Below, one piece after another: positions 1-6,524 of a stretch of 12,474 nt of DNA (its first letter is position 1; every line of letters begins with the position of its first letter). Source of the stretch: JANQGH01 sp039030175. Its GTDB lineage: Bacteria; Pseudomonadota; Alphaproteobacteria; DSM-16000; Inquilinaceae. The notes beneath the pieces are model-generated. The model searched no databases. It was not told the DNA's origin and saw only the letters and a program-made list of their open reading frames with translations. The stretch covers positions 1 through 12,474 of the forward strand of contig JBCCER010000133.1 of the NCBI GenBank assembly GCA_039030175.1, read 5' to 3'. The position numbers were made by a program, and so were the translations under genes.

Positions 1-192
1 ATGTTGGGCCTGGTGGCCGTCCCACCTGCTGGCGAGTTGATTGCCGAGTTGCGAGAGGCAGGGTTATTGACGGTAGGCGCAGCCGAAAACGTCATTCGCC
101 TGCTGCCGCCACTCATCCTGACGGAAGAACAGATCGACGAAGCCATCGGCATGTTAGCGAAGGTCGCGGGGAGCAGGACGGTCGATGCCTAG
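1..192 (+). CDS. argD: Acetylornithine aminotransferase, C-terminal end (partial)
   Basis: Only the last 63 codons are inside the window; the reading frame is open to the left edge, so the ATG at position 1 is probably an internal methionine. The segment around residues 21-45 (GLLTVGAAENVIRLLPPLIL) is the conserved C-terminal segment of ArgD-type class III aminotransferases, including the usual N-[VI]-[IV]-R-[LF]-LPPL element. This PLP enzyme makes N-acetylornithine from N-acetylglutamate 5-semialdehyde in arginine biosynthesis, and many also serve the equivalent lysine step. Its stop codon lies inside the start of argF (8-base overlap, ATGCCTAG), which fits an argD-argF operon. The catalytic lysine and most of the fold are outside the window, so the assignment rests on the tail and on the neighbour. 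Confidence 0.88.
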   Translation: MLGLVAVPPAGELIAELREAGLLTVGAAENVIRLLPPLILTEEQIDEAIGMLAKVAGSRTVDA

Positions 193-1081
193 TCATTTTC
201 TGCATCTGCACCAGGTCGGCCGGGAAAATTTGCGGTCCATCTTGGATCGTGCGGCGGAGGTCAAAGCGGCAAGCCAGCCCGAGAAACCGCTGGCGGGAAA
301 AACGATTGCCCTCATCTTCGAAAAGCCTTCGACACGCACACGGGTATCGTTTGAGGTCGGTATCCGACAGTTGGGCGGCCAGCCTATCATGCTGTTCGGG
401 GAGGAAATTCAGCTTGGGCAGGGCGAGACAATAGGCGATACGGCACGTGTCTTGTCGCGCTATGTCGACGCGATCATGCTGCGCACCCACAGTGAAGATC
501 GGCTGATGGAAATGGCCGAGGCGGCCAGCGTGCCAGTGATCAATGGTCTAACCGACGACAGCCACCCGTGCCAACTTGTCGCTGATGTCATGACGTATGA
601 AGAGAAGAAAGGATCGATCGCGGGCGCGCGGGTTGCCTGGACCGGAGATGGCAACAATGTTGCCAAATCTTGGATTAGGGCCGCCGCCATGTTCGATTTC
701 GAGCTTCACATGGCCTGCCCCGACCCGTTGTCACCGCCGCGCGCCATGGTCGAATGGGCACAGCGCGAGGGGGCGGTGGTGACTGTCGGTGAGGATCCCC
801 AGACCACGGTCCGCAATGCCGATTGTGTAGTGACCGACACCTGGGTCTCGATGGGCGATCGCGACGCGCCGTCCCGCCACAATTTGCTTCGGCCTTACCA
901 GGTGGACGAGCGGCTTATGGCTTTGGCGAAACCGGACGCCATTTTCATGCACTGTCTTCCCGCCCATCGCGGCGAAGAGGTTACCGATGGCGTAATCGAC
1001 GGTCCGCAGTCGGTGGTTTGGGACGAGGCGGAGAACAGGCTCCACGCCCAAAAGGGGATATTGCTCTGGTGTCTGACCTGA
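185..1081 (+). CDS. argF: Ornithine carbamoyltransferase
   Basis: Cytosolic enzyme that transfers the carbamoyl group from carbamoyl phosphate to ornithine, giving citrulline in arginine biosynthesis. Its 298 residues are near the usual length of about 300-335. The carbamoyl-phosphate loop S-T-R-T-R is at residues 49-53, H-P-C-Q at 127-130 completes that site, D-T-W-V-S-M-G at 217-223 is the ornithine-side loop, and H-C-L-P at 256-259 carries the catalytic cysteine. The N-terminal carbamoyl-phosphate domain and the C-terminal ornithine domain are both complete. The ATG at 185 is preceded by AGGA (175-178) at 6 bases and overlaps the argD stop, so translation is probably coupled. The 3' end overlaps the proposed hslO start by 13 bases. 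An anabolic ArgF is preferred over a catabolic ArcB because of the argD neighbour and because no arc genes are seen. Confidence 0.97.
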   Translation: MPSHFLHLHQVGRENLRSILDRAAEVKAASQPEKPLAGKTIALIFEKPSTRTRVSFEVGIRQLGGQPIMLFGEEIQLGQGETIGDTARVLSRYVDAIMLRTHSEDRLMEMAEAASVPVINGLTDDSHPCQLVADVMTYEEKKGSIAGARVAWTGDGNNVAKSWIRAAAMFDFELHMACPDPLSPPRAMVEWAQREGAVVTVGEDPQTTVRNADCVVTDTWVSMGDRDAPSRHNLLRPYQVDERLMALAKPDAIFMHCLPAHRGEEVTDGVIDGPQSVVWDEAENRLHAQKGILLWCLT

Positions 1082-2007
1082 TCGAGCCAACACCGTTCCC
1101 GGGTAGCGGGGACGATCGGGCGGTACCGTTTCAGATCGAGCGATCCGGCCTTCGCGGCCGGATTGTCCGTCTTGGGCCTGCGCTGAACCTGATCTTGTCT
1201 CGGCACGCCTACCCCGCGCCGGTTGCCGCGCTGCTGGGCGAGACGCTGACATTGGCGGTTCTGATGGCAACCGCCTTGAAGTTCGACGGCATCTTCACGT
1301 TGCAGGTCAAAGGAGCCGGTCCTGTATCCGTGCTAGTGGCGGACGTTACTTCGCAAGGGGCCATCCGGGGTTACGCCGGCTATGATTCCGACGGCGTTCA
1401 GCGTACCGCACCAGACGCGGAAGCCGGCGCGATTACGTCTTGGCTAGGCAAGGGTCATCTCGCATTTACGGTCGACCAGGGCGAGCACACCCAGCGCTAT
1501 CAGGGTATTGTTGAGTTGACGGGTGACACGCTGGCCGAATGTCTGCAGCACTACTTTCGTCAGTCAGAGCAAATCGATGCGGGTATCCAACTGGCTGTCG
1601 GGGCTAGCGCCGCCGGCGACTGGCGCGGGGCCGGCCTGATGATACAGCGTTTGCCGGGAACGCAGGTCAATGCGCTTCCAGCCGACCGAGAAGATGATTG
1701 GCGCCGGGCCATGGTCCTGATGGCCAGCGTGACCAGTGACGAACTGCTCGACCCGTCACTACCCTCCGGCGACCTGCTCTACAGGCTGTTTCATGAAGAC
1801 GGTGTCCGGGTGTTTGATCCGGTGACATTAGAGGCGGTGTGCCGGTGTTCGGATGATAAAGTCACCAAAGTACTGGCCGCCTTGCCGAAAGATGAAGTCG
1901 CCGACCTAACCGCTGAGGATGGCAAGGTTCACGTGACGTGTGAGTTTTGCACCAGGGATTACGCTTTCAGCCCGGAGCAATTGGAGAAGCTCTACGGCGC
2001 GGCGTAA
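1069..2007 (+). CDS. hslO: Hsp33 redox-regulated molecular chaperone
   Basis: Hsp33 is a cytosolic holdase that is switched on when oxidation plus unfolding stress removes zinc from its C-terminal four-cysteine centre. From the GTG at 1069 the protein has 312 residues: an N-terminal substrate-binding domain beginning near FQIERSGLRGRIVRL (21-35), and a C-terminal zinc switch with C258-x-C260, then 30 residues, then C291-x-x-C294, which is the family pattern. The same frame stays open up to a codon at 823, but those upstream residues lie inside argF and do not resemble Hsp33. The GTG at 1069 is preceded by AAGGGG (1052-1057) at about 11 bases and gives a family-like N-terminus; I infer this start. 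It overlaps the argF stop by 13 bases, so argD-argF-hslO is probably one operon, an arrangement common in alphaproteobacteria. Its last 16 bases overlap the convergent argE. Confidence 0.93.
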   Translation: MSDLIEPTPFPGSGDDRAVPFQIERSGLRGRIVRLGPALNLILSRHAYPAPVAALLGETLTLAVLMATALKFDGIFTLQVKGAGPVSVLVADVTSQGAIRGYAGYDSDGVQRTAPDAEAGAITSWLGKGHLAFTVDQGEHTQRYQGIVELTGDTLAECLQHYFRQSEQIDAGIQLAVGASAAGDWRGAGLMIQRLPGTQVNALPADREDDWRRAMVLMASVTSDELLDPSLPSGDLLYRLFHEDGVRVFDPVTLEAVCRCSDDKVTKVLAALPKDEVADLTAEDGKVHVTCEFCTRDYAFSPEQLEKLYGAA

Positions 2008-3176
2008 CCGTTCGTCGCAACTTCAGCGATCTTCGCCAAGAAAGCTGCACCCGCTGACAGCTGTTTCAATGTCAGATATTCGTCTGGCTTGTGGGCCTGG
2101 GCGATGTCGCCCGGCCCGATAACAACAGCCGAGATGCCTGCCTGCTGAAAGACCCCGGCCTCCGTTCCGAAGGGTACGGTACCGGCTTCATTTGCGCCCG
2201 TGAGACCCCTCGCCAGGGTCTCCGCCGCACCGTCCGGGTCTGGGGTCAGGCCTGGTACGTTGCACAATTGTTCGGTCTCAATGGAGGCCTCGGGGTATCG
2301 ATCGCGCAGATTAGGCAGGATCCTAGTTTCCACGGCTTCCCAGATCGGCGCGAGCGTGACGGTCGGGTCCTCTCCAGGCATGGAACGATAGTCCCACGAA
2401 ACCTCGCACCGTTTCGGAATAATGTTCAGCGCGGTCCCCCCGTCGATGACCCCGATATTCAGCGTCGACCATGGCGGATCAAAGCCCGAACGAGGGTCCG
2501 CCTTTTGCTCCAGCGAGCAGGCCGTGTCGTTGAGAACAGCTACGAACTCCGCGGCCGCCACAATTGCATTGGCGCCATGATGGCTAAGGCTCGAGTGGGC
2601 ATCCTTTCCAGTCACAACGGTTCGGTAGGTCTGAACGCCCTTATGCGCATTTACCGGCCGCATCATGGTTGGCTCACCGATGATCGCGAGTTTTGGTGTT
2701 GGTAAGTGGCGCAGTATGTGATCGACCAGGTGGGGTATCCCGAGGCAGCCGACCTCTTCGTCATAGGAGAATGCTAGATGGACCGGCGTGTGCAAATGAC
2801 GCTCGACCAATTCCGGCACTAGGGCAAGGGCTAGCGCAACAAACCCTTTCATGTCGGCCGTGCCGCGGCCGTAGAGCCGATCGCCCTGGATACGCAGGCA
2901 AAACGGATCGCTTTGCCAAGCCTGATCGGCGACCGGAACCACATCGGTGTGTCCGGACAGCACGATGCCGCCCTCCTGATCCGGTCCGATCGTGGCGTAG
3001 AGATTTGCTTTGTCGCCGCCCTCGTTTGGCTGAACGAAAGGGTCGACGCCATATCCGTAGAGATAGTCGGCGATCCAGTCGATCAAGGGCCTGTTCGGCT
3101 TGGTCGACACACTGTCATATCCGATCAGCGTCTCCAGGATCTCAACCGCGCGGCGTTCGATGGCGGTCTGAGGCAC
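1992..3176 (-). CDS. argE: Acetylornithine deacetylase (M20 metallohydrolase)
   Basis: Hydrolyses N-acetylornithine to ornithine and acetate, the linear arginine route. With the start used here there are 394 residues, normal for ArgE. Visible M20 motifs are S-G-H-T-D-V-V-P (74-81; H76 metal ligand, D78 catalytic helper), G-R-G-T-A-D-M-K-G-F (103-112; D108 bridging ligand), Y-D-E-E-V-G-C (138-144; catalytic E140 and ligand E141), G-E-P-T (167-170) and A-H-K-P-D-E-Y near the C-terminus (H362 ligand). The dimerisation domain lies between. A TTG at 3188 in the same frame is possible, but the GTG at 3176 follows GGAGGG at a good distance and shares one base with the trkH stop (TAGTG), so coupled translation from GTG is more likely. 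The succinyl-diaminopimelate desuccinylase DapE is related, but the YGRGTADMKGF and YDEEVGCLG forms point to ArgE. The 3' end overlaps hslO tail to tail. Confidence 0.92.
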   Translation of the reverse strand: MPQTAIERRAVEILETLIGYDSVSTKPNRPLIDWIADYLYGYGVDPFVQPNEGGDKANLYATIGPDQEGGIVLSGHTDVVPVADQAWQSDPFCLRIQGDRLYGRGTADMKGFVALALALVPELVERHLHTPVHLAFSYDEEVGCLGIPHLVDHILRHLPTPKLAIIGEPTMMRPVNAHKGVQTYRTVVTGKDAHSSLSHHGANAIVAAAEFVAVLNDTACSLEQKADPRSGFDPPWSTLNIGVIDGGTALNIIPKRCEVSWDYRSMPGEDPTVTLAPIWEAVETRILPNLRDRYPEASIETEQLCNVPGLTPDPDGAAETLARGLTGANEAGTVPFGTEAGVFQQAGISAVVIGPGDIAQAHKPDEYLTLKQLSAGAAFLAKIAEVATNGYAAP

Positions 3177-4642
3177 TAAGCCCTCCAAAAACTAGGGGCG
3201 AACAGGATCAGAACGGTGAACAGTTCCAGTCGGCCCAGCAACATGCCAAAGGACATCAGCCACATCGCAGCGTCCGGCAGGGGGCCGAAATAGCCCGCCG
3301 GCCCGATAATCGGGCCAAGTCCGGGGCCGACATTGGAAATCGACGTGGCAGCGGCCGACAGGCTGGTGACGAAGTCCAGCCCCATCAGGGCGAGGCCAAC
3401 CGTCAGTGCAGCAAAGCAGATCACATACAAGAAGAAAAAGGCCATGACGGAGGAGCTGACGCTCTCAGGCACCTGCTTCTTGTTGTAGTAGATCAGGAAC
3501 ACGCCGTTAGGGTGGGTCAGCTTACGCAACTGGCTGCGCATGGTCGCGTATAGTACCTGGATGCGGAAGATTTTGACGCCGCATGTGGTCGACCCGGCGC
3601 ATCCGCCGAAGAACATTAAGAAGAACAGACACGCCGACGGGAACGTCCCCCAGAGCCAGTAGTCAGAGGTGGCATACCCAGTCCCCGTCATAACAGATAC
3701 CGTATTGAACGAGGCCAATCTAAAGGCCAGCAGCAAGTCCAACGCGTCTTGGTTGATCCACAAATAGATCGTCAGTACGACGATGAAACCGGCCAAGATG
3801 GAAAGGAACCATTGAACCTGGCTGTCGCGTAGCAACGGCATGATGTTGCCGCGTACCGCCCGGAGATAGAGAACGAAGGGCAGTCCACCTAGGATCATGA
3901 AAACCGTCGCGACATAGTCCGATCCGGCGCTGGCAAAGCCACCCACCGACAGGTCGGACGTCGAAAACCCGCCGGTTGCAATCGTGGTCATCGCATGAGC
4001 GACCGCGTCAAAGAGCGGCATGCCCGACAGCGCATAGCATCCGGCGCAGATCAAGGTCAGGGCGACATAGATGACGCCTATCGAACTGGCGATCTGGGCG
4101 GCCCGCGGCAGGACTTTTTCGGACGTGTCGGAGCTTTCCATCCGGAACAGCTGCATCCCGCCAACGCGCATCAGCGGTAGCACCGACAGCGCCATCACGA
4201 TGATGCCAATGCCGCCAAGCCATTGCAGTAGCGCCCTCCACAGCAGTAAACCAGGCGGCGCGGTGTCGAGGCCGACAATGACCGTCGAACCGGTCGTTGT
4301 GATGCCTGACATGGCCTCAAAGAATGCGTCCGTGTAGCTCATCTGCAGTTCGGAGAATACGAAAGGCAGGGCCCCGAAAGCAGGCAGGATGACCCAGGCC
4401 GCAGTCGTCAGGATGAAGGCCTGTCTGAGCTTGATGGTAAAACCGCTGGACCGGCTGCCAAGGACGAGCGAGAGGCCGAAGAACAGCGTTACCGCCGCTG
4501 ATGAGAGAAACACGCTCCAATCTGCGTGACCGTAGGCCAAATCGACCAGGGCTGGCACGACCATCGCGGCGGCGAGGATCGACAGCAAGATGCCGATAAC
4601 GAAGGTGATGGGTCGATAGTCGAACACGGGACGATGCGCCAC
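3176..4642 (-). CDS. trkH: Trk/Ktr-type potassium transporter, membrane subunit TrkH
   Basis: Inner-membrane subunit that carries K+ inward, usually gated by the cytosolic NAD/ATP-binding protein TrkA. From the GTG at 4642 the protein has 488 residues, close to the usual 483. It is very hydrophobic, with the four pore-loop repeats of the family visible: T-T-T-G (116-119), A-T-G-G-F (222-226), T-G-T-G-Y-A-T-S-D (319-327) and S-N-V-G-P-G (436-441). Each carries the filter glycine. The first helix starts near residue 11 (PITFVIGILL). The frame is open to a GTG at 4732, but the extra 30 residues are polar, arginine-rich and unlike TrkH, and a promoter-like sequence lies inside them, so the shorter start is preferred; its ribosome site is weak. 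No trkA is in the window. The stop codon overlaps the argE start. Confidence 0.92.
   Translation of the reverse strand: MAHRPVFDYRPITFVIGILLSILAAAMVVPALVDLAYGHADWSVFLSSAAVTLFFGLSLVLGSRSSGFTIKLRQAFILTTAAWVILPAFGALPFVFSELQMSYTDAFFEAMSGITTTGSTVIVGLDTAPPGLLLWRALLQWLGGIGIIVMALSVLPLMRVGGMQLFRMESSDTSEKVLPRAAQIASSIGVIYVALTLICAGCYALSGMPLFDAVAHAMTTIATGGFSTSDLSVGGFASAGSDYVATVFMILGGLPFVLYLRAVRGNIMPLLRDSQVQWFLSILAGFIVVLTIYLWINQDALDLLLAFRLASFNTVSVMTGTGYATSDYWLWGTFPSACLFFLMFFGGCAGSTTCGVKIFRIQVLYATMRSQLRKLTHPNGVFLIYYNKKQVPESVSSSVMAFFFLYVICFAALTVGLALMGLDFVTSLSAAATSISNVGPGLGPIIGPAGYFGPLPDAAMWLMSFGMLLGRLELFTVLILFAPSFWRA
3181..3186 (-). promoter_or_regulatory. Shine-Dalgarno site deciding the argE start
   Basis: On the minus strand GGAGGG lies 4 bases before a GTG (3174-3176). 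That GTG overlaps the trkH stop TAG by one base, giving TAGTG. The alternative TTG start at 3188 would sit immediately in front of this site and have none of its own, so the GTG is preferred. The layout predicts that ribosomes finishing trkH reinitiate on argE. Confidence 0.7.
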
Positions 4643-4699
4643 TCGGCTCAGCCGACAGGAATGCTCTTTTGTGCTGGGCCGGTACGCCGCCGGCAGCCG

Positions 4700-4728
4700 A
4701 TCATGGCCGGATGCGCGTCGGCTGTCCA
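4700..4728 (-). promoter_or_regulatory. Possible sigma70-type promoter of trkH-argE
   Basis: On the minus strand TGGACA (4723-4728) and CATGAT (4700-4705) are separated by 17 bases. They match the TTGACA and TATAAT consensus at 5 and 4 positions. Transcription would start near 4693, about 50 bases before the proposed trkH GTG. The motif is only a consensus match in GC-rich DNA. The rest of the 4643-4823 gap shows no gene and no folE terminator with a T-run, so readthrough from folE is also possible. Confidence 0.4.
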
Positions 4729-4823
4729 GCACCGTACGGCGTCATCGCGTATTCAGAGGACGGTATGTCCCTAACAGATTGAGATCGTGACGTTAGCTCA
4801 GGCGGACCTTCTTGGAGCCACGC

Positions 4824-5471
4824 TTACCGCAAACCGGATAAGGCCTGGAACTCTCGACGAAGTGCAGGATCGTGTTTGAATGCACCGAGCATGCGCGATG
4901 TGGCCATCTTGGCGTCCGGCTTGTTGACGCCGCGTGTCGTCATGCATTGATGTTCCGAAACCAGGACAATGGCGACGCCGAGCGGCTGCAAAACCTCCTG
5001 AATCGTATTCGCGATTTGTGCGGTCAACCGCTCTTGGATCTGGAGACGTCGCGAAAATGCGTCGACGACGCGGGCCAGCTTCGAAATGCCGACGACCCGA
5101 TGTTCTGGCAGGTAGGCGACATAGGCCTTGCCGATGATCGGAACCATGTGATGTTCGCAATGGCTTTGAAAATCAATGCCGCGCAACACGACCATTTCGT
5201 CGTAACCGTCGACCTCTTCGAAAGTGCGCGACAGGATTTCCGTCGGGTCGAGATCGTATCCGCCGAAATACTCGTCATAGCTGGCCACCACCCGCTTGGG
5301 TGTTTCCAGCAGCCCTTCCCGCGCGGGATCCTCGCCGATCCAACGCAATAAGACGCGCACCGCATCTTCCGCCTCTTCGCGAGAGGGTTTTGCGGTGTGC
5401 TGCTCGTCAACCGTGCGGCCGACTTTGGCGGTAATGACGTTTGACGATAGTGAAGAATCTGGACTTGGCAT
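4824..5471 (-). CDS. folE: GTP cyclohydrolase I (type IA)
   Basis: Converts GTP to 7,8-dihydroneopterin triphosphate, the first step of tetrahydrofolate (and often biopterin or queuosine) synthesis, as a cytosolic zinc-dependent decamer. The protein has 215 residues. The zinc ligands are visible: C105 and H108 in S-H-C-E-H-H-M (103-109), and C176 in E-H-Q-C-M-T-T-R-G-V (173-182). The family segments GISKLARVVDAFSRRLQIQE (128-147) and R-E-G-L-L-E-T-P-K-R (51-60) are intact, so this is the canonical FolE and not the cysteine-poor FolE2 type. The ATG at 5471 is chosen over the upstream GTG at 5531 because it has a good AAGGA site (5481-5485) and the upstream residues are not conserved. The leader to apaG (97 bases) can fold and may regulate the gene. 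Confidence 0.97.
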   Translation of the reverse strand: MPSPDSSLSSNVITAKVGRTVDEQHTAKPSREEAEDAVRVLLRWIGEDPAREGLLETPKRVVASYDEYFGGYDLDPTEILSRTFEEVDGYDEMVVLRGIDFQSHCEHHMVPIIGKAYVAYLPEHRVVGISKLARVVDAFSRRLQIQERLTAQIANTIQEVLQPLGVAIVLVSEHQCMTTRGVNKPDAKMATSRMLGAFKHDPALRREFQALSGLR

Positions 5472-5479
5472 GAAGTAGC

Positions 5480-5529
5480 TTCCTTGGCTTGGGCCAATGG
5501 GCTGTGAACGCAGCTTTGCTGTCCAGCCC
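5480..5529 (-). promoter_or_regulatory. Folded folE leader: two hairpins abutting the ribosome site
   Basis: Read on the minus strand, the first element pairs GGGCTG (5529-5524) with CAGCCC (5504-5499), and inside it CAGC with GCTG around an AAA loop (5521-5511), with an unequal internal loop (GA against CGTTCA). The second pairs TTGGC (5497-5493) with GCCAA (5488-5484) around CCAA. The last two bases of GCCAA are the first two of the AAGGA ribosome site, so this hairpin could hinder translation. Neither stem is followed by a T-run, so a terminator is unlikely. I do not recognise a named riboswitch. Confidence 0.4.
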
Positions 5530-5568
5530 ACACTAGTTTACGTCAGCGTCGATGAATTGGTTTAACTA

Positions 5569-5961
5569 CTAGTTCAACTGGACTGGCTGATAGGGACTGT
5601 CTAGGGAGAATGCCGGGATTGCTACATCGAACCGGTCACCATTTGGTGATTCCATCTCATAAGAACCAACCATGATGCCCGATGGGGTCTTCAAAGGAGC
5701 GCCGCTTGTATATTCGTACGAATCGCCTGGCTCCAGGACCGGCTCGTTACCGACAACGCCTGGGCCTCGTACTTCTTGAACCAGGCCCACGGCATCCGTA
5801 ATGCGCCAATAGCGATTGCGCAATTGCACGGTCTTCTGGCCATTGTTCATGATCTGAACCTTGTACGCCCAGACATAATGGCTTTCGTCCGGTGTGCTCC
5901 GATCTTCGAGAAATGTTGGTTCTACGGTAACCCGAATGTCGTGGGTTTCGCTACTGTACAT
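5569..5961 (-). CDS. apaG: ApaG domain protein
   Basis: ApaG is a small protein (130 residues here, typical 125-130) with a fibronectin-III-like beta sandwich. It has been linked genetically to Co2+ and Mg2+ resistance in enterobacteria, but its molecular role is not settled. The family signature is nearly complete: IRVTVEPTFLEDRS (9-22), Y-V-W-A-Y-K-V-Q-I (29-37), R-N-R-Y-W-R-I-T-D-A (48-57), the E-V-R-G-P-G-V-V-G segment (63-71), and P-S-G-I-M-V-G-S-Y. The ATG at 5961 gives the usual M-Y start of the family. The nearest purine-rich stretch (AAAGGG) ends one base before the ATG, which is unusually close for a ribosome site. The gene is read toward folE with a 97-base gap and diverges from the tRNA-Gly unit. 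No convincing promoter was found in the 141 bases upstream. Confidence 0.95.
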   Translation of the reverse strand: MYSSETHDIRVTVEPTFLEDRSTPDESHYVWAYKVQIMNNGQKTVQLRNRYWRITDAVGLVQEVRGPGVVGNEPVLEPGDSYEYTSGAPLKTPSGIMVGSYEMESPNGDRFDVAIPAFSLDSPYQPVQLN

Positions 5962-6061
5962 ACCCTTTGACCGCTATGTTCATGCCAGTTGGGAAGAATG
6001 TGGTCGCAAACATGCGTCCCGTCCAGGGCGTTGAGGTTCCCCTCCGGGTCTCTGCAGCGGC

Positions 6062-6090
6062 TTGATCGTTGGTTTGCAGGTGCCTATAAC
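6062..6090 (+). promoter_or_regulatory. Sigma70-type promoter of tRNA-Gly
   Basis: TTGATC (6062-6067) and TATAAC (6085-6090) are spaced by exactly 17 bases and match the -35 and -10 consensus at 4 and 5 positions. A start about 7 bases after the -10 would fall near 6097, a few bases before the mature tRNA, which is typical of a short 5' leader removed by RNase P. Confidence 0.65.
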
Positions 6091-6102
6091 GCAATTGTGT
6101 TC

Positions 6103-6176
6103 GCGGGCGTAGCTCAATGGTAGAGCAGAAGCTTCCCAAGCTTACGACGGGGGTTCGATTCCCCTCGCCCGCTCCA
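6103..6176 (+). tRNA. tRNA-Gly (anticodon CCC)
   Basis: A 74-base tRNA with encoded CCA. The acceptor arm pairs GCGGGCG (6103-6109) with CGCCCGC (6166-6172), the D stem pairs GCTC with GAGC, and the T stem pairs GGGGG (6149-6153) with CCCCT (6161-6165) around TTCGATT. The anticodon loop TTCCCAA (6133-6139) reads CCC (6135-6137), which decodes GGG. The anticodon stem has a G-A opposition at its first pair (6128 and 6144) above four good pairs. I think the same feature occurs in related alphaproteobacterial tRNAs, but this is from memory. The gene stands alone, with its own promoter. Confidence 0.97.
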
Positions 6177-6524
6177 GCACGCACGATGAGCGAGCACGAG
6201 GCGCAATTCGATCCGCCCTGACATCCAGTCGCATCTGCCATGTGCCGCAGCAATTCCCATTGACTTTCGAGCCGCCAAGGGTCACCTAAACACCATCTTA
6301 GAATTCAAAGAATGCGCGGCGTACCGTCGCTTAGCCGGACGGCCCTAAGGGCATATCCGGCTGTTTTTTGACGAATTGGACGGCAGTAACCAGGCCGACA
6401 TTAGGTCGGCGCCTCCTTGGCAGCGATGCATCGGGGGCGTCTGGGAATGTCGCCGCGCAGATGACAGGCCGGCCCGACGGCGAGACTTCGGGCGAACGCA
6501 AAGCGGAAAGAGGAGAAGAGCCGA
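6177..6524. other. Gene-free interval between tRNA-Gly and the DJ-1-like gene
   Basis: No credible protein gene was found in these 348 bases on either strand. They hold a strong plus-strand terminator (6333-6369), a weaker hairpin just before it (GCGGC at 6317-6321 with GTCGC at 6327-6331), and inverted repeats between the terminator and the next gene: GCCGAC-ATTAG-GTCGGC (6394-6410), CGATGCATCG (6424-6433) and GCCCGA/TCGGGC (6472-6477 with 6488-6493). TTGACT at 6260 and TTGACG at 6368 resemble -35 boxes, but neither has a -10 at proper spacing. The gene start is served by AGGAG (6511-6515). Confidence 0.6.
6333..6369 (+). terminator. Intrinsic terminator downstream of tRNA-Gly
   Basis: AGCCGGA (6333-6339) pairs with TCCGGCT (6356-6362), and inside it GCCC pairs with GGGC around TAA. 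One G follows, then six T (6364-6369). It lies 157 bases after the tRNA 3' end, far for a tRNA terminator, so it may end either a long tRNA precursor or a separate small RNA. Confidence 0.85.

Noticed and set aside
823..1068. N-terminal extension of hslO to position 823
   Set aside because: These codons are inside argF in another frame and do not look like Hsp33; the GTG at 1069 fits better.
731..1270. A 179-codon minus-strand open frame opposite argF and hslO
   Set aside because: It lies wholly opposite two recognised genes, is rich in Arg and Pro as expected for a GC-rich shadow frame, and has no family resemblance.
2693..3553. A 286-codon plus-strand open frame opposite argE and trkH
   Set aside because: Arg/Pro/Gly-rich shadow of two clearly recognised genes with no domain features.
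5561..5580. Imperfect inverted repeat GTTGAACT-AGT-AGTTAAAC at the apaG stop
   Set aside because: Short, one mismatch, overlaps coding sequence, and no promoter boxes fit around it.
5951..6253. A 100-codon minus-strand open frame across the tRNA
   Set aside because: It is the antisense of tRNA-Gly, giving the familiar spurious peptide (NRTPVVSLGSFCSTIELRP) often misannotated in databases.
6154..6260. Possible attachment site of an integrated element at the tRNA 3' end
   Set aside because: No repeat of the tRNA 3' end was found elsewhere in the window, and no integrase or mobile gene is present.
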